This document shows positions 26,823-35,653 of a DNA stretch of 64,000 bases, one piece after another (positions within the stretch are counted from its first letter, which is position 1; each line of letters starts with the position of its first letter). Below the pieces are notes generated by a model that was not told the DNA's origin, made no database searches, and saw nothing but the letters and a program-made list of their open reading frames with translations. Source of the DNA: Clostridia bacterium (lineage in GTDB: Bacteria > Bacillota > Clostridia > Christensenellales > Borkfalkiaceae); the NCBI GenBank assembly GCA_017465865.1, contig JAFTVF010000006.1, positions 124,001 through 188,000 on the forward strand. Reading direction: 5' to 3'. The translations under genes and the position numbers were made by a program.

Positions 26823-28256
26823 ATGGAACTTAATTTTGAAAAAAGAAAAGTAATGCTCACCGAAACGATTTTGCGCGACGCGCATCAATCGCAAGCGGCT
26901 ACCAGAATGCGTATAGAAGAAATGCTTCCCATGCTCGAACAGCTCGACGAAATCGGCTATTATTCCATCGAAGCGTGGGGCGGCGCAACGTTCGATTCCT
27001 GTCTTCGGTTCTTAAACGAAGACCCTTGGGAACGGCTTCGTACCTTAAAAGCGCACTTAAAAACGCCTATTCAAATGCTTCTTCGTGGACAAAACCTGCT
27101 CGGTTATCGTCATTATGCTGACGACGTTGTTGAAAAATTCGTTGCAAAATCCATTGAAAACGGTGTAGGCGTCGTTCGTGTGTTCGACGCGTTGAACGAT
27201 CCTAGAAACCTTGAAGTTTCCATGAAAGCAATCAAGAAATACGGCGGTGTTTGCGAAGCGACGATCTGTTATACTAGCGCGGTTGTAGACGGTCAAGAAG
27301 TATTTACCGACGAATATTTCGTGAATTTAGCAAAACAGCTTGAAGACCGCGGCGCGGATAATATCTGCTTAAAAGATATGGCAAACCTGTTGTTGCCTTT
27401 CCGTGCGTATACGCTGGTTAGCGCATTAAAGAAGGCGTTGAAGCCTACCACGAAGCTGCATTTGCATACCCACAACACGACGGGTACGGGCGATATGACC
27501 TACCTTATGGCGATCCTTGCGGGCGTGGATATCGTAGATACCGCCTTGTCGCCTCTCGGCAACGGTACTTCTCAGCCCGCGACCGAGCCTTTGGTTGCAA
27601 CCTTAAAAGATACGCCGTACGATACGGGTATCGATATCAACAAACTTCTTCCCATCGTAAAACACTTTAAGACGGTTGAAAAACGCCTGAAAGACGACAA
27701 GATCCTCAACGAAAAGTCTAAGGGTATCGACGTTAATACGCTTCTGTATCAAGTTCCCGGCGGTATGCTTTCCAACCTCATCAATCAGCTTGAAAAAGCA
27801 GGTAAAGCGGATAAACTTATGGAATGTCTTGCCGAAGTTCCCAACGTCAGAAAAGACTGCGGTTATCCTCCGCTTGTTACGCCGTCCTCGCAAATCGTCG
27901 GTACGCAGGCAGTACTTAACGTAGTCATGGGCGAAAGATACAAAATGGTTACCAAAGAAACGAAAGATCTGTTTGCAGGCAAGTACGGCGTATTGCCCAT
28001 GCCTTTGAACGAAGAGATCGGCGCAAAGGTTCTCGGCAATACCGAAAGAGTTACCTGCCGTCCTGCGGACTTGCTCAGCCCCGAATACGAAGAAATCAAA
28101 AAGAAAGTTATCGAGCTTGGGTATTATGAGAAAGAAGAAGACGTACTCTCTTACGCCGTATTCGAACAGGTAGCCGAAAACTTCTTCAAATGGCGCGAAG
28201 CGCAGAAAAAAGGCGTTGACAGAGATTTGGCAAAAACCAACGTATACCCCGTTTAA
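26823..28256 (+). CDS. OadA/PycB-like biotin-dependent carboxyltransferase
   Basis: 477 residues of the pyruvate/oxaloacetate carboxyltransferase family (5S subunit of transcarboxylase, OadA). TIM-barrel motifs: TETILRDAHQSQAATRM, GGATFDSCLRFLNEDPWERL, the carbamylated lysine in CLKDMAN, and metal ligands HLHTHNTTG. It has no biotinyl domain of its own, so it uses the separate carrier. Last gene of the cluster. Confidence 0.95.
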   Translation: MELNFEKRKVMLTETILRDAHQSQAATRMRIEEMLPMLEQLDEIGYYSIEAWGGATFDSCLRFLNEDPWERLRTLKAHLKTPIQMLLRGQNLLGYRHYADDVVEKFVAKSIENGVGVVRVFDALNDPRNLEVSMKAIKKYGGVCEATICYTSAVVDGQEVFTDEYFVNLAKQLEDRGADNICLKDMANLLLPFRAYTLVSALKKALKPTTKLHLHTHNTTGTGDMTYLMAILAGVDIVDTALSPLGNGTSQPATEPLVATLKDTPYDTGIDINKLLPIVKHFKTVEKRLKDDKILNEKSKGIDVNTLLYQVPGGMLSNLINQLEKAGKADKLMECLAEVPNVRKDCGYPPLVTPSSQIVGTQAVLNVVMGERYKMVTKETKDLFAGKYGVLPMPLNEEIGAKVLGNTERVTCRPADLLSPEYEEIKKKVIELGYYEKEEDVLSYAVFEQVAENFFKWREAQKKGVDRDLAKTNVYPV

Positions 28257-28294
28257 GACAGGGACGATATGAAACAAAAATCGTGAAACATCAT

Positions 28295-28334
28295 ACGCAA
28301 CCGATTTGAGAACAGATCGGTTGCGTAACTTTTA
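28295..28334 (+). terminator. Terminator of the decarboxylase operon
   Basis: Perfect 11-base stem ACGCAACCGAT / ATCGGTTGCGT with a ten-base loop, followed by a short T-rich stretch. Confidence 0.75.
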
Positions 28335-28430
28335 ACAAAAAATAGTCAAACTGTGAAACTGTTATTGTGAAACATAATAATTTAACGTTTATAACGGGGG
28401 AACGGTAGGGCATAAACGTAGGGTAAAATT

Positions 28431-29711
28431 ATGAAAAAAGTGTGTGTGATCGGCGGTGGAGCGGCTGGGCTGATGGCTGCCTACGCCGCGGCGGAAAACG
28501 GCAACGAAGTTATTCTTTTTGAAAAAAATGAAAAACTCGGTAAGAAAATATATATTACGGGAAAGGGCCGTTGTAATTTCACAAACGACTGCTCGGCGGA
28601 AGATTTTCTTCAAAACGTCGTTCGTGGGCGTAAATTTTTAACGGGCGCGATCTATTCGTTCCCGCCTAAAAAAACGATCGAATTTTTCGAAAAATACGGC
28701 TTATCCGTCAAAATTGAGAGGGGAAACCGCGCTTTTCCCGTGTCCGATCACGCCAGCGACGTAACCAAAACGCTTGAAAAAGCCTGTAAATTAGCAGGTG
28801 TTTCCATTTATTTGAACGAAAAAGCCGAAAAAATACACACTACTACGCCTGATATAATACCTATGTCTGACAAAGTAGATGCTGTTATGCCAAACAAAAT
28901 ACCTATGTCGCGCATAGTAAAATTAAAAACGGATAAAGCGGAATATTTTTGTGATGAAGTAATCGTGGCGACGGGTGGGCTTAGTTATCCGTCCACGGGA
29001 AGTACGGGGGACGGGTATCGTTTCGCAAAAGAAAACGGGCATAGCGTTACCGATTTGAAAAGCGGGCTTTGCGGCTTGAATACCGAGGGGGATTGCTTGA
29101 AAGAATTGCAGGGCTTGACCTTAAAAAATGTAGCTTTGTGTATAAAATCGAATAATAAAACGGTATACGAGGAGTTTGGGGAGCTTTTATTTACCCATTT
29201 CGGGGTTTCCGGACCGATCGTATTATCCGCTTCGTCCGTGATCAACCGATTGCCTTTTGCAAATCTTGCGGCTACGGTGGATTTGAAACCTGCTTTGGAC
29301 GAGCAGACTTTAGATAAACGATTGCTCCGTGATTTTGAAAAATACAAAAACAAGCAGATCGGCAACGCTTTGGTTGAGTTATTGCCTCAAAAGCTGATTT
29401 CGGTGGTGTTGAAATACAGCGATATTGCTTCGACAAAGAGCGTGAACGTACTCACAAAAGAGGAAAGAATACGCCTTGTTAAGGTTATGAAGAATTTCCC
29501 CTTGAAATTGCGCGGTTTGCGGGGTTTTGAAGAGGCGATTATCACCTCTGGCGGGGTGGAGCTTTCCGAGGTCAATCCCAAGACGATGGAGAGCAAAAAG
29601 GTGCAAGGCTTGCGTTTTTGCGGCGAGGTTTTGGACGTGGACGCGTTCACGGGCGGATTTAATCTCCAAATCGCGTTTGCGACGGGTTACGCGGCGGGAA
29701 AAAGCGTCTGA
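28431..29711 (+). CDS. BaiN/HI0933-family flavoprotein
   Basis: 426 residues. FAD-binding Rossmann start VCVIGGGAAGLMAAYAA, then GKKIYITGKGRCNFTN, the VATGGLSYPSTGSTGDGY loop and the C-terminal LRFCGEVLDVDAFTGGFNLQ that mark the HI0933/BaiN family of NAD(P)/FAD oxidoreductases. The cellular substrate is generally unknown. An extra loop at about 140-160 carries a short duplication (IPMS repeated 14 residues apart). The ribosome binding site (AGGG) is weak. Confidence 0.92.
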   Translation: MKKVCVIGGGAAGLMAAYAAAENGNEVILFEKNEKLGKKIYITGKGRCNFTNDCSAEDFLQNVVRGRKFLTGAIYSFPPKKTIEFFEKYGLSVKIERGNRAFPVSDHASDVTKTLEKACKLAGVSIYLNEKAEKIHTTTPDIIPMSDKVDAVMPNKIPMSRIVKLKTDKAEYFCDEVIVATGGLSYPSTGSTGDGYRFAKENGHSVTDLKSGLCGLNTEGDCLKELQGLTLKNVALCIKSNNKTVYEEFGELLFTHFGVSGPIVLSASSVINRLPFANLAATVDLKPALDEQTLDKRLLRDFEKYKNKQIGNALVELLPQKLISVVLKYSDIASTKSVNVLTKEERIRLVKVMKNFPLKLRGLRGFEEAIITSGGVELSEVNPKTMESKKVQGLRFCGEVLDVDAFTGGFNLQIAFATGYAAGKSV

Positions 29712-29738
29712 AAGGTGATAATATAACAGCCGAAAGGC

Positions 29739-29767
29739 TTGACGAAAAGGAAAAAAACGGTTATAAT
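29739..29767 (+). promoter_or_regulatory. Promoter of the aroH-cmk, plsC, ispH, rpsA operon
   Basis: TTGACG (29739-29744), 17 bases, TATAAT (29762-29767). Confidence 0.85.
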
Positions 29768-29798
29768 AAAAGGGTAAAATATCAAACGGAGAAGAAAA

Positions 29799-30812
29799 AT
29801 GACGGTTATTCGCGGTGCAACGACCATAGAAAAGGACTGCAAGGAAGAAATCAGCGCGGCGGTAAAAGAGCTGCTCGACGAGGTTTTTTCTGCAAATTCC
29901 CTACAAAAAGAGGACGTTTCGGCGTTCGTGTTTTCTTTGACGAGCGACGTACATTCTTATCATCCCGCAAAAGCCGCAAGGGAATGCGGGTATGATTTCG
30001 CGCCGCTTTTCGCGGCGATAGAGCCTGAGATCGACGGCGGGTTAAAGCTGTGTATCCGTTTGATGCTGTTGACGGAATTAGCCTCGAAAAACGCAGTAAA
30101 ACATATCTATCAAAGAGGAGCAAAGGTATTGAGAAAAGACATTTCCGAACGGCTGAATATCGCGCTGGACGGACCTGCGGGGAGCGGGAAGAGTACGGTG
30201 GCGAAAATTTTAGCGAAAGATTACAATATTCTGTATTTGGATACGGGCGCAATGTACCGTGCTTGCGCGTTGAAAGCGTTACGGTCGGGGATCAATCCCA
30301 AAGACGTTGTCGCGGTGGAAAAAATGCTGTTGGACCTTGATCTGAAAGTGGAATATAAAGAGGGGAAACAGCATACGATACTTGACGGCGAAGACGTGTC
30401 TTCCGCTATTCGCGAAAACGCCGTGTCGATGGCGGCTTCGAATATTTCCGCGCATCACGCCGTGCGCGTTAAAATGGTAGAAATGCAGCGTGAAATCGCA
30501 AAAAGTATGTCCTGCGTGCTCGACGGTCGGGATATCGGTTCGGCGGTATTGCCCGACGCGAAATATAAATTCTTTATCACCGCAGACAGTAAGGTGCGCG
30601 CAACCCGCCGTTTTAAGGAGCTTGCGGAGCGCGGGGAAACCGTGGATTTTGAAAAACTGCACGCGGAGATCGTCGCGCGGGATAAACAGGACAGCGAACG
30701 GGAGTTTTCGCCGCTTGTCTGCGCGGAAGACGCGATCGTAATCGATACGTCTGAGCTGGATATCGACGGCGTCGTTGCGGCGATTAAAAAGCAAATACAA
30801 TCGAAGATCTGA
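29799..30812 (+). CDS. cmk: Fusion: AroH-type chorismate mutase + cytidylate kinase
   Basis: One uninterrupted 337-residue frame. Residues 1-115 match AroH chorismate mutase: IRGATTIEKD, PAKAARE, GGLKLCIRLM, a conserved Tyr in KHIYQ and VLRKD. Compared with B. subtilis AroH, the active-site Arg, Glu, Arg and Tyr appear kept while Cys75 is Ala. Residues about 112-337 are cytidylate kinase: ALDGPAGSGKSTVAK, YLDTGAMYRA, LDGRDIGSAVLPDA and RDKQDSERE. At 30115-30120 a GAGGAG precedes an in-frame TTG at 30129 by eight bases, so the kinase may also be made alone (226 residues). Start ATG has GGAG upstream. Confidence 0.88.
   Translation: MTVIRGATTIEKDCKEEISAAVKELLDEVFSANSLQKEDVSAFVFSLTSDVHSYHPAKAARECGYDFAPLFAAIEPEIDGGLKLCIRLMLLTELASKNAVKHIYQRGAKVLRKDISERLNIALDGPAGSGKSTVAKILAKDYNILYLDTGAMYRACALKALRSGINPKDVVAVEKMLLDLDLKVEYKEGKQHTILDGEDVSSAIRENAVSMAASNISAHHAVRVKMVEMQREIAKSMSCVLDGRDIGSAVLPDAKYKFFITADSKVRATRRFKELAERGETVDFEKLHAEIVARDKQDSEREFSPLVCAEDAIVIDTSELDIDGVVAAIKKQIQSKI
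30115..30131 (+). promoter_or_regulatory. Internal ribosome binding site and TTG start for the kinase part
   Basis: GAGGAG, eight-base spacer, TTG in the reading frame of the fusion, exactly where a free-standing cytidylate kinase would begin (MRKDISERLNIALDG). Confidence 0.6.
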
Positions 30813-30822
30813 GGGCTACGCA

Positions 30823-31521
30823 ATGGCAGAAACGAAAAAGAAGAAGAAAAAATCGGATATCACGGTCAAGGCGAATAAAAAGGGCAGGCATATCATAAAG
30901 CTGTTGAATTTTCTGCGTGTGATCGTCATTCCGAGCTATTGGCTTTTTAAGCCTTTCCGTTTTTACGGCAATCGCAAAGTAAAGGACGGGGCTTGCGTAT
31001 ACGTATGCAATCATTACGGGTTGTTCGACGCCGTTTTTCCCGCGGCGACCACTTGGGAGGGGATACATTACCTTGCCAAAAAAGAAAATTTCGAAGCGCC
31101 GATTTTGGGTTGGCTGCTCGGTAAGGTAAAAGCGATCTGCGCAAACCGCGACGGCAACGACGTCCGCGCGATCCTCGACTGTTTCAAATGCCTGAAAAAC
31201 GGCGAAAAGATTTGTATTTTCCCCGAGGGTACGCGCAATAAAACGGAAGCGGAAATGCTCCCGTTCCACCACGGCGCGGCGGCGATCGCAATCAAGTGCA
31301 AAACGCCGATTTTGCCGATTATGATGTATAAAAGACCTCGCTTTTTCCGTCGTACGCACGTTTTAATCGGCGAGCCGTTTGAATTGACGGAATATTACGA
31401 CAGAAAATTGACGGAAGCGGAGTTTGCGGAAGCGGATAACAAGATCCGCGATATTATGCTGGATATGCGGAAACAGCACGCCGAGTACTTAGAAAACAAA
31501 AAGAAGAAAAAGGCGAAATAA
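30823..31521 (+). CDS. plsC: 1-acyl-sn-glycerol-3-phosphate acyltransferase
   Basis: 232 residues. Membrane-associated acyltransferase with the catalytic H-x4-D box (NHYGLFD) and the glycerophosphate-binding FPEGTRNKTEAEM box. Lys-rich N- and C-termini. Start ATG 30823 is 11 bases after the cmk stop; an upstream in-frame start at 30775 inside cmk is unlikely. Makes phosphatidic acid. plsC between cmk and ispH is a common clostridial order. Confidence 0.92.
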   Translation: MAETKKKKKKSDITVKANKKGRHIIKLLNFLRVIVIPSYWLFKPFRFYGNRKVKDGACVYVCNHYGLFDAVFPAATTWEGIHYLAKKENFEAPILGWLLGKVKAICANRDGNDVRAILDCFKCLKNGEKICIFPEGTRNKTEAEMLPFHHGAAAIAIKCKTPILPIMMYKRPRFFRRTHVLIGEPFELTEYYDRKLTEAEFAEADNKIRDIMLDMRKQHAEYLENKKKKKAK

Positions 31522-31524
31522 GGC

Positions 31525-32463
31525 ATGGAATTTATCATCGCAAAAAGCGGCGGTTTTTGCCACGGCGTAAAAAAAGCGGTGGACACCGCTTTGTCCATTG
31601 AAACGGAAAATACCTATATTTACGGCGAGATCATTCATAACCCCGAGGTCGTGCAGAAGATTACCGAAAGGGGGATCGTCATGGTGGACGATCTTGACGA
31701 CGTGCCTTGCGGCGCAACGCTGATCATCCGTTCCCACGGCGTGGGAAAAGCTGTATACGAGCTTTGCGCGTCTCGAAATATCAAAATCGTGGATTGTACC
31801 TGCGAATTCGTACGGCGCACGCAAAAGATCGTTCGCGAGCAGCACGCCCAAGGAAAAACGATCGTAATCGTGGGGGAGAAGACGCATCCCGAGGTTGTAG
31901 GCTTAAACGGCTGGTGTGAAAACGAAGCGTATATATTTTCCTCCGAAGACGAAGATTTTTCCGTTTTACCCCAAAAAGACTGCTGTATAGTGGCGCAAAC
32001 GACCTATTCAGAGGAAAAATTTGAAAAAATTATAAAAAATCTTAATAATATCCGTGAAAAAACAGTTGAAGTTTTTAAAACAATTTGCTATACTACTATA
32101 GGACGGCAAAATGAAGCGAACGAATTATCTAAGAAATGCGACGCGATTTTGGTGATCGGAGGCTTAAACAGCAGCAACACCAACAAGCTGTACGACATCT
32201 GCGCGAAGAATTGTCCGAACGTATTTCGTTTGTCGAGTGCTGCCGATCTCGAATATAAAACAATCAAAGGATTTGAAAAAGTAGGTATTGTTACGGGTGC
32301 AAGCACCCCTAACGCGCAAACTCAGGAGGTTCTATCAAAAATGGAAATGGAAACAGAAGCAAAAGCAACGAGTATGGAAGAAGTCGTTGCGAACATGGAC
32401 AGTCAACCGAAGTTCAAGAAAGGACAGTTGATTAAGGCTACGATTTCGTCGGCGGACGATTAG
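31525..32463 (+). CDS. ispH: 4-hydroxy-3-methylbut-2-enyl diphosphate reductase, ending in a broken S1 domain
   Basis: Last step of the MEP isoprenoid pathway. The three iron-sulfur cysteines are present (GFCHGV, DCTCEFV, TICYTT), as are THPEV (catalytic Glu) and GGLNSSNT. The reductase proper ends near residue 280. Residues about 282-312 are an acidic linker and the first strand of an S1 RNA-binding domain (FKKGQLIKATISSADD), cut by TAG at 32461-32463. The same frame continues past the stop as ribosomal protein S1, so this is an ispH-rpsA fusion of the type known in Clostridia, interrupted by one codon. Confidence 0.92.
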   Translation: MEFIIAKSGGFCHGVKKAVDTALSIETENTYIYGEIIHNPEVVQKITERGIVMVDDLDDVPCGATLIIRSHGVGKAVYELCASRNIKIVDCTCEFVRRTQKIVREQHAQGKTIVIVGEKTHPEVVGLNGWCENEAYIFSSEDEDFSVLPQKDCCIVAQTTYSEEKFEKIIKNLNNIREKTVEVFKTICYTTIGRQNEANELSKKCDAILVIGGLNSSNTNKLYDICAKNCPNVFRLSSAADLEYKTIKGFEKVGIVTGASTPNAQTQEVLSKMEMETEAKATSMEEVVANMDSQPKFKKGQLIKATISSADD

Positions 32464-32475
32464 GGTGTTGCAGTA

Positions 32476-33606
32476 TTGCTCCCCCTTGCAAAGAAGGACG
32501 TGATTCTCGACAAAGAAGAAGTAGACTGCGAAGTTTACAATAAGGACGATTTCAATGCGAAACTCGGCGAAGAAATCGAACTTATGGTTGTTGCTGTAAA
32601 CCCCGTAAAACTTTCTCAGAAACAGATCAAGCAGATCAAAGAAGAGGAAGCCGCTATCGCTGAAATTCAGTCGGGTAAAGAATTCGAAGTCGTATGCAGC
32701 GGATTCAACAAAGGCGGTTTGACTGCGGAACTCGGTTCTTACACCGTATTCGTACCCGCACGCGAGATCCGTTCGGGCTACGTAAAAGAACTCGATAAAT
32801 ATGTTGGTAAAAAGCTGCGTTTGAAAGTTATCGAGATCAAGACCGAGAGAAGAAAAGAAATTATTGCTTCTCAGCGCGTGATTATCGAAGAGGAAAGAGC
32901 GGCAAAAGAAGCTGCGAGAGCGGCGAAAGAAGCTGAATTCTTCGCTTCCATTCACGTTGACGACGTAGTAGAGGGTAAAGTTGAAAGAGTTACCGCTTTC
33001 GGCGCGTTCGTTTCCGTAAACGGTTTCGATTGCCTTGCGCACATTTCCGACCTTTCTTGGACGGGTGTGAAAGCAGTTACCGACGTTCTTGAAATCGGCA
33101 AGAAGTACGAATTCAAAGTACTCAAAATCGACGAGGAAGCAAAAAAAGTTTCCATCGGTTATAAACAGCTCCAAGCACAGCCTTGGGATCTGGCTGCGGA
33201 GAAATACGCAGAGGGCGACGTAATCCACGGTAAAGTCGTACGTATCGTACCTTTCGGCGCGTTCGTTGAAGTGGAAAAAGGCATCGACGGTCTTGTGCAC
33301 GTTTCGCAGATCTCCCACGAATTCCTCGAAAATCCTACGACGGCGCTTACGATCGGTCAGGAAATCGACGCGAAGATCCTCAAACTTGACTGTGTTGAGA
33401 AGAAGATGACCCTTTCCATCAAAGCGCTTGAACCGAAGCCCGAAAACGCGGAGAGAAAACCCCGTGTGGCAAAGGCTGAGGACGGCGAAGGCAAGGAAAA
33501 AACGAGAAAGCCCAGAGCACAGAAACCCGTAGACGAAGTTACCGAATGGAATGAAGGAAACCTCGGTGGCGTATCGATTGCGGATTTGTTGAATAAGAAC
33601 TCCTGA
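32476..33606 (+). CDS. rpsA: 30S ribosomal protein S1, in frame with ispH after an amber codon
   Basis: 376 residues counted from a possible restart TTG at 32476, 12 bases after the ispH TAG and in the same frame; only a weak AGGG (32462-32465) precedes it. Residues 1-45 are the rest of the first, divergent S1 domain; complete S1 domains lie at about 66-132, 160-229 (GKVERVTAFGAFVSV) and 245-316 (GKVVRIVPFGAFVEV), then a charged tail. If restarted here, domain 1 lacks its first strand; if the TAG is read through, an intact IspH-S1 fusion of about 693 residues results. S1 binds mRNA on the ribosome. Confidence 0.85.
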   Translation: MLPLAKKDVILDKEEVDCEVYNKDDFNAKLGEEIELMVVAVNPVKLSQKQIKQIKEEEAAIAEIQSGKEFEVVCSGFNKGGLTAELGSYTVFVPAREIRSGYVKELDKYVGKKLRLKVIEIKTERRKEIIASQRVIIEEERAAKEAARAAKEAEFFASIHVDDVVEGKVERVTAFGAFVSVNGFDCLAHISDLSWTGVKAVTDVLEIGKKYEFKVLKIDEEAKKVSIGYKQLQAQPWDLAAEKYAEGDVIHGKVVRIVPFGAFVEVEKGIDGLVHVSQISHEFLENPTTALTIGQEIDAKILKLDCVEKKMTLSIKALEPKPENAERKPRVAKAEDGEGKEKTRKPRAQKPVDEVTEWNEGNLGGVSIADLLNKNS

Positions 33607-33641
33607 TTGTTTTTAGTGAATAATACTTTGGAATAAAAATT

Positions 33642-33682
33642 AAAAAGTCTGCTTTTAGTTTGATTAAAAGCAGGCTTTTTTG
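33642..33682 (+). terminator. Terminator after rpsA
   Basis: Stem AAAAGTCTGCTTTTA / TAAAAGCAGGCTTTT (one G-T pair) and a T run. Confidence 0.85.
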
Positions 33683-33726
33683 TGTATAAATAAATGTTGA
33701 ATAAATTTCAAAGGAGAAATATTGTT

Positions 33727-35556
33727 ATGAACAAACAAGGCAAGATAAAAATTTCAAGCGAGAATATGATGCCGATCATTAAAAAATGGCTGTATTCGGA
33801 TAAGGATATTTTCCTGCGTGAAATCGTAGCAAACGGCGTAGACGCAATCACCAAGCACAAAAAGCTGGTGGATATGGGCGAAGCACAGAAAGACGAAAAG
33901 GCATATAAACTTACCGTTTCCGTAGACGAAACCGCAAAAACGCTTACCGTTGAGGACAACGGTATCGGTATGACCGCGGAGGAAGTGGAAAAATACATTA
34001 CCCAGATCGCGTTCTCGGGCGCGGAAGATTTCTTACAAAAATACGAAAAGGCTTCGGGCGACGGCATTATCGGGCATTTTGGACTTGGGTTTTATTCAGC
34101 GTATATGGTTTCGGAAAACGTGGAGATCTATACGAAGAGTTATAAAGACGAACCCGCGGTGAAATGGGAATCGGACGGCAATTCTACGTACAAGCTCTCC
34201 GAAACGGACAAATCCGAACGGGGAACGAAAATCGTTATGAATATTGCAGAGGGCGAGGAGGAGTTCTTAAAAGAATACCGTATTCGGGAATTGCTCCGTA
34301 AATATTGCTCGTTTATGCCGTTTGATATCTACTTAAATCCCAAGGGCGACGATACGGACAAACCGATTAACAACACCGCGCCGTTGTATTTGAAAGACCC
34401 GAAAGAATGTACCGACGAGGAATATAAAAACTTCTACCGCGATACGTTTATGGATTTTAACGAGCCGTTGTTCTGGATACACTTGAATATGGAATATCCT
34501 TTCCGCTTGAAAGGGATTTTGTATTTCCCGCAAGTCAAAAAACAGCAGGTTCAGCTTGAAAAAGGTCAGGTAAAACTCTATTGCAATCAAGTGTTTATCG
34601 CGGACAATATCAAAGAAGTAATCCCTGAATTTTTAATGCTCTTAAACGGCGTGATTGATTGTCCTGATATTCCCTTAAACGTTTCGAGAAGTTTCTTGCA
34701 AAACGACAAACAGGTTCAGAAAATCTCCAAGCATATCATCAAGAAAGTTGCTGATAAACTTACTTCTTTGTTCAAAACCGACCGTGAGCATTACGAAAAA
34801 TGCTGGAAAGATATTTCTACCTTTATCAAATTCGGTTGCTTGAAAGAGGAAGAATTCTACGAAAAAGTAAAGGATATTCTCATTTTCAAGAATTTGAACG
34901 GTGAATATAAGCCCGTAAACGATTTCCTTGGCGAAGAGATTAGCGAAGAAGACTCGAAAAACGGCGTACAGCCCAAAGCCGTGTATTACGTTTCCGACGA
35001 GGCGCAACAGGCGCAGTATATCGCTATGTTCAAGGACTCGGGCTTGGACGCGATTATGTGCGATACCTTGATCGATCCGCACTTTATCAGCTATATTGAG
35101 TATAAAAACCCCAAAAAATGCCGTTTTGTACGTATTGACGCGGATATCGACGGTGCGTTAAAGAGTGGGGAAACGGTAGGTGAAGACGAGCAAAAAGAGC
35201 TGATTGAAGCGTTCAAAAAGCATCTCGTAAATCAAGAAATCAGCGTTAAGGCGGAGCGTTTTAAGAGCGGTAAAATTCCCGCGGTTGTCAACGTCGAGGA
35301 ATTTATGCGTAGAATGTCGGAAATGAACGGTTTTTACGGCATGGACGAAACCGATCCGACGAAAAACGCAACGCTTGTGCTCAATCTCACAAACCCTGTC
35401 GTTTCAGGCTTGCTTCGTCAATCGGAAGAGAAACAAAAAATGATCGTAAATCAAATTTATTACCTTGCAATGCTTTCTTATAAAAAGCTGTCGCCCGAGG
35501 AATTATCCGATTTTGTGGATAAGAGTACGGCAATGCTTTTCGATTATAGCAAATAA
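33727..35556 (+). CDS. htpG: Chaperone HtpG (Hsp90)
   Basis: 609 residues from ATG 33727 (AAGGAG at 33710-33715); an in-frame ATG at 33694 is upstream of that site. GHKL ATPase motifs: FLREIVANGVDA (Mg-binding Asn), DNGIGM, GHFGLGFYSAYMV. Middle domain with NVSRSFLQ and a C-terminal dimerisation domain follow. Single-gene unit between terminators. Confidence 0.95.
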   Translation: MNKQGKIKISSENMMPIIKKWLYSDKDIFLREIVANGVDAITKHKKLVDMGEAQKDEKAYKLTVSVDETAKTLTVEDNGIGMTAEEVEKYITQIAFSGAEDFLQKYEKASGDGIIGHFGLGFYSAYMVSENVEIYTKSYKDEPAVKWESDGNSTYKLSETDKSERGTKIVMNIAEGEEEFLKEYRIRELLRKYCSFMPFDIYLNPKGDDTDKPINNTAPLYLKDPKECTDEEYKNFYRDTFMDFNEPLFWIHLNMEYPFRLKGILYFPQVKKQQVQLEKGQVKLYCNQVFIADNIKEVIPEFLMLLNGVIDCPDIPLNVSRSFLQNDKQVQKISKHIIKKVADKLTSLFKTDREHYEKCWKDISTFIKFGCLKEEEFYEKVKDILIFKNLNGEYKPVNDFLGEEISEEDSKNGVQPKAVYYVSDEAQQAQYIAMFKDSGLDAIMCDTLIDPHFISYIEYKNPKKCRFVRIDADIDGALKSGETVGEDEQKELIEAFKKHLVNQEISVKAERFKSGKIPAVVNVEEFMRRMSEMNGFYGMDETDPTKNATLVLNLTNPVVSGLLRQSEEKQKMIVNQIYYLAMLSYKKLSPEELSDFVDKSTAMLFDYSK

Positions 35557-35572
35557 GAATATTCATAGCGGG

Positions 35573-35606
35573 AAACGTCTTTCTAAATCAGAAAGGCGTT
35601 TTTTTA
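35573..35606 (+). terminator. Terminator after htpG
   Basis: Stem AACGTCTTTCT / AGAAAGGCGTT with a five-base loop and seven T. Confidence 0.85.
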
Positions 35607-35617
35607 TGCCGTTTTCG

Positions 35618-35646
35618 TTCTATTGGGACGAGCCGTCGCATATAGT
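35618..35646 (+). promoter_or_regulatory. Possible sigma-E promoter of spoIIIA
   Basis: TTCTATT, 14-base spacer, CATATAGT: a partial match to the mother-cell sigma-E pattern, in the expected place before spoIIIAA. Transcription would start almost at the spoIIIAA ATG, giving little or no leader, so this is tentative. Confidence 0.35.
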
Positions 35647-35653
35647 ATAACAA

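Noticed and set aside
32461..32463. Genome-wide recoding of TAG as an amino acid
   Set aside because: spoIIIAC (TAG at 37220-37222) and the M50 protease (TAG at 53069-53071) end at their normal family lengths with TAG, so amber works as a stop here.
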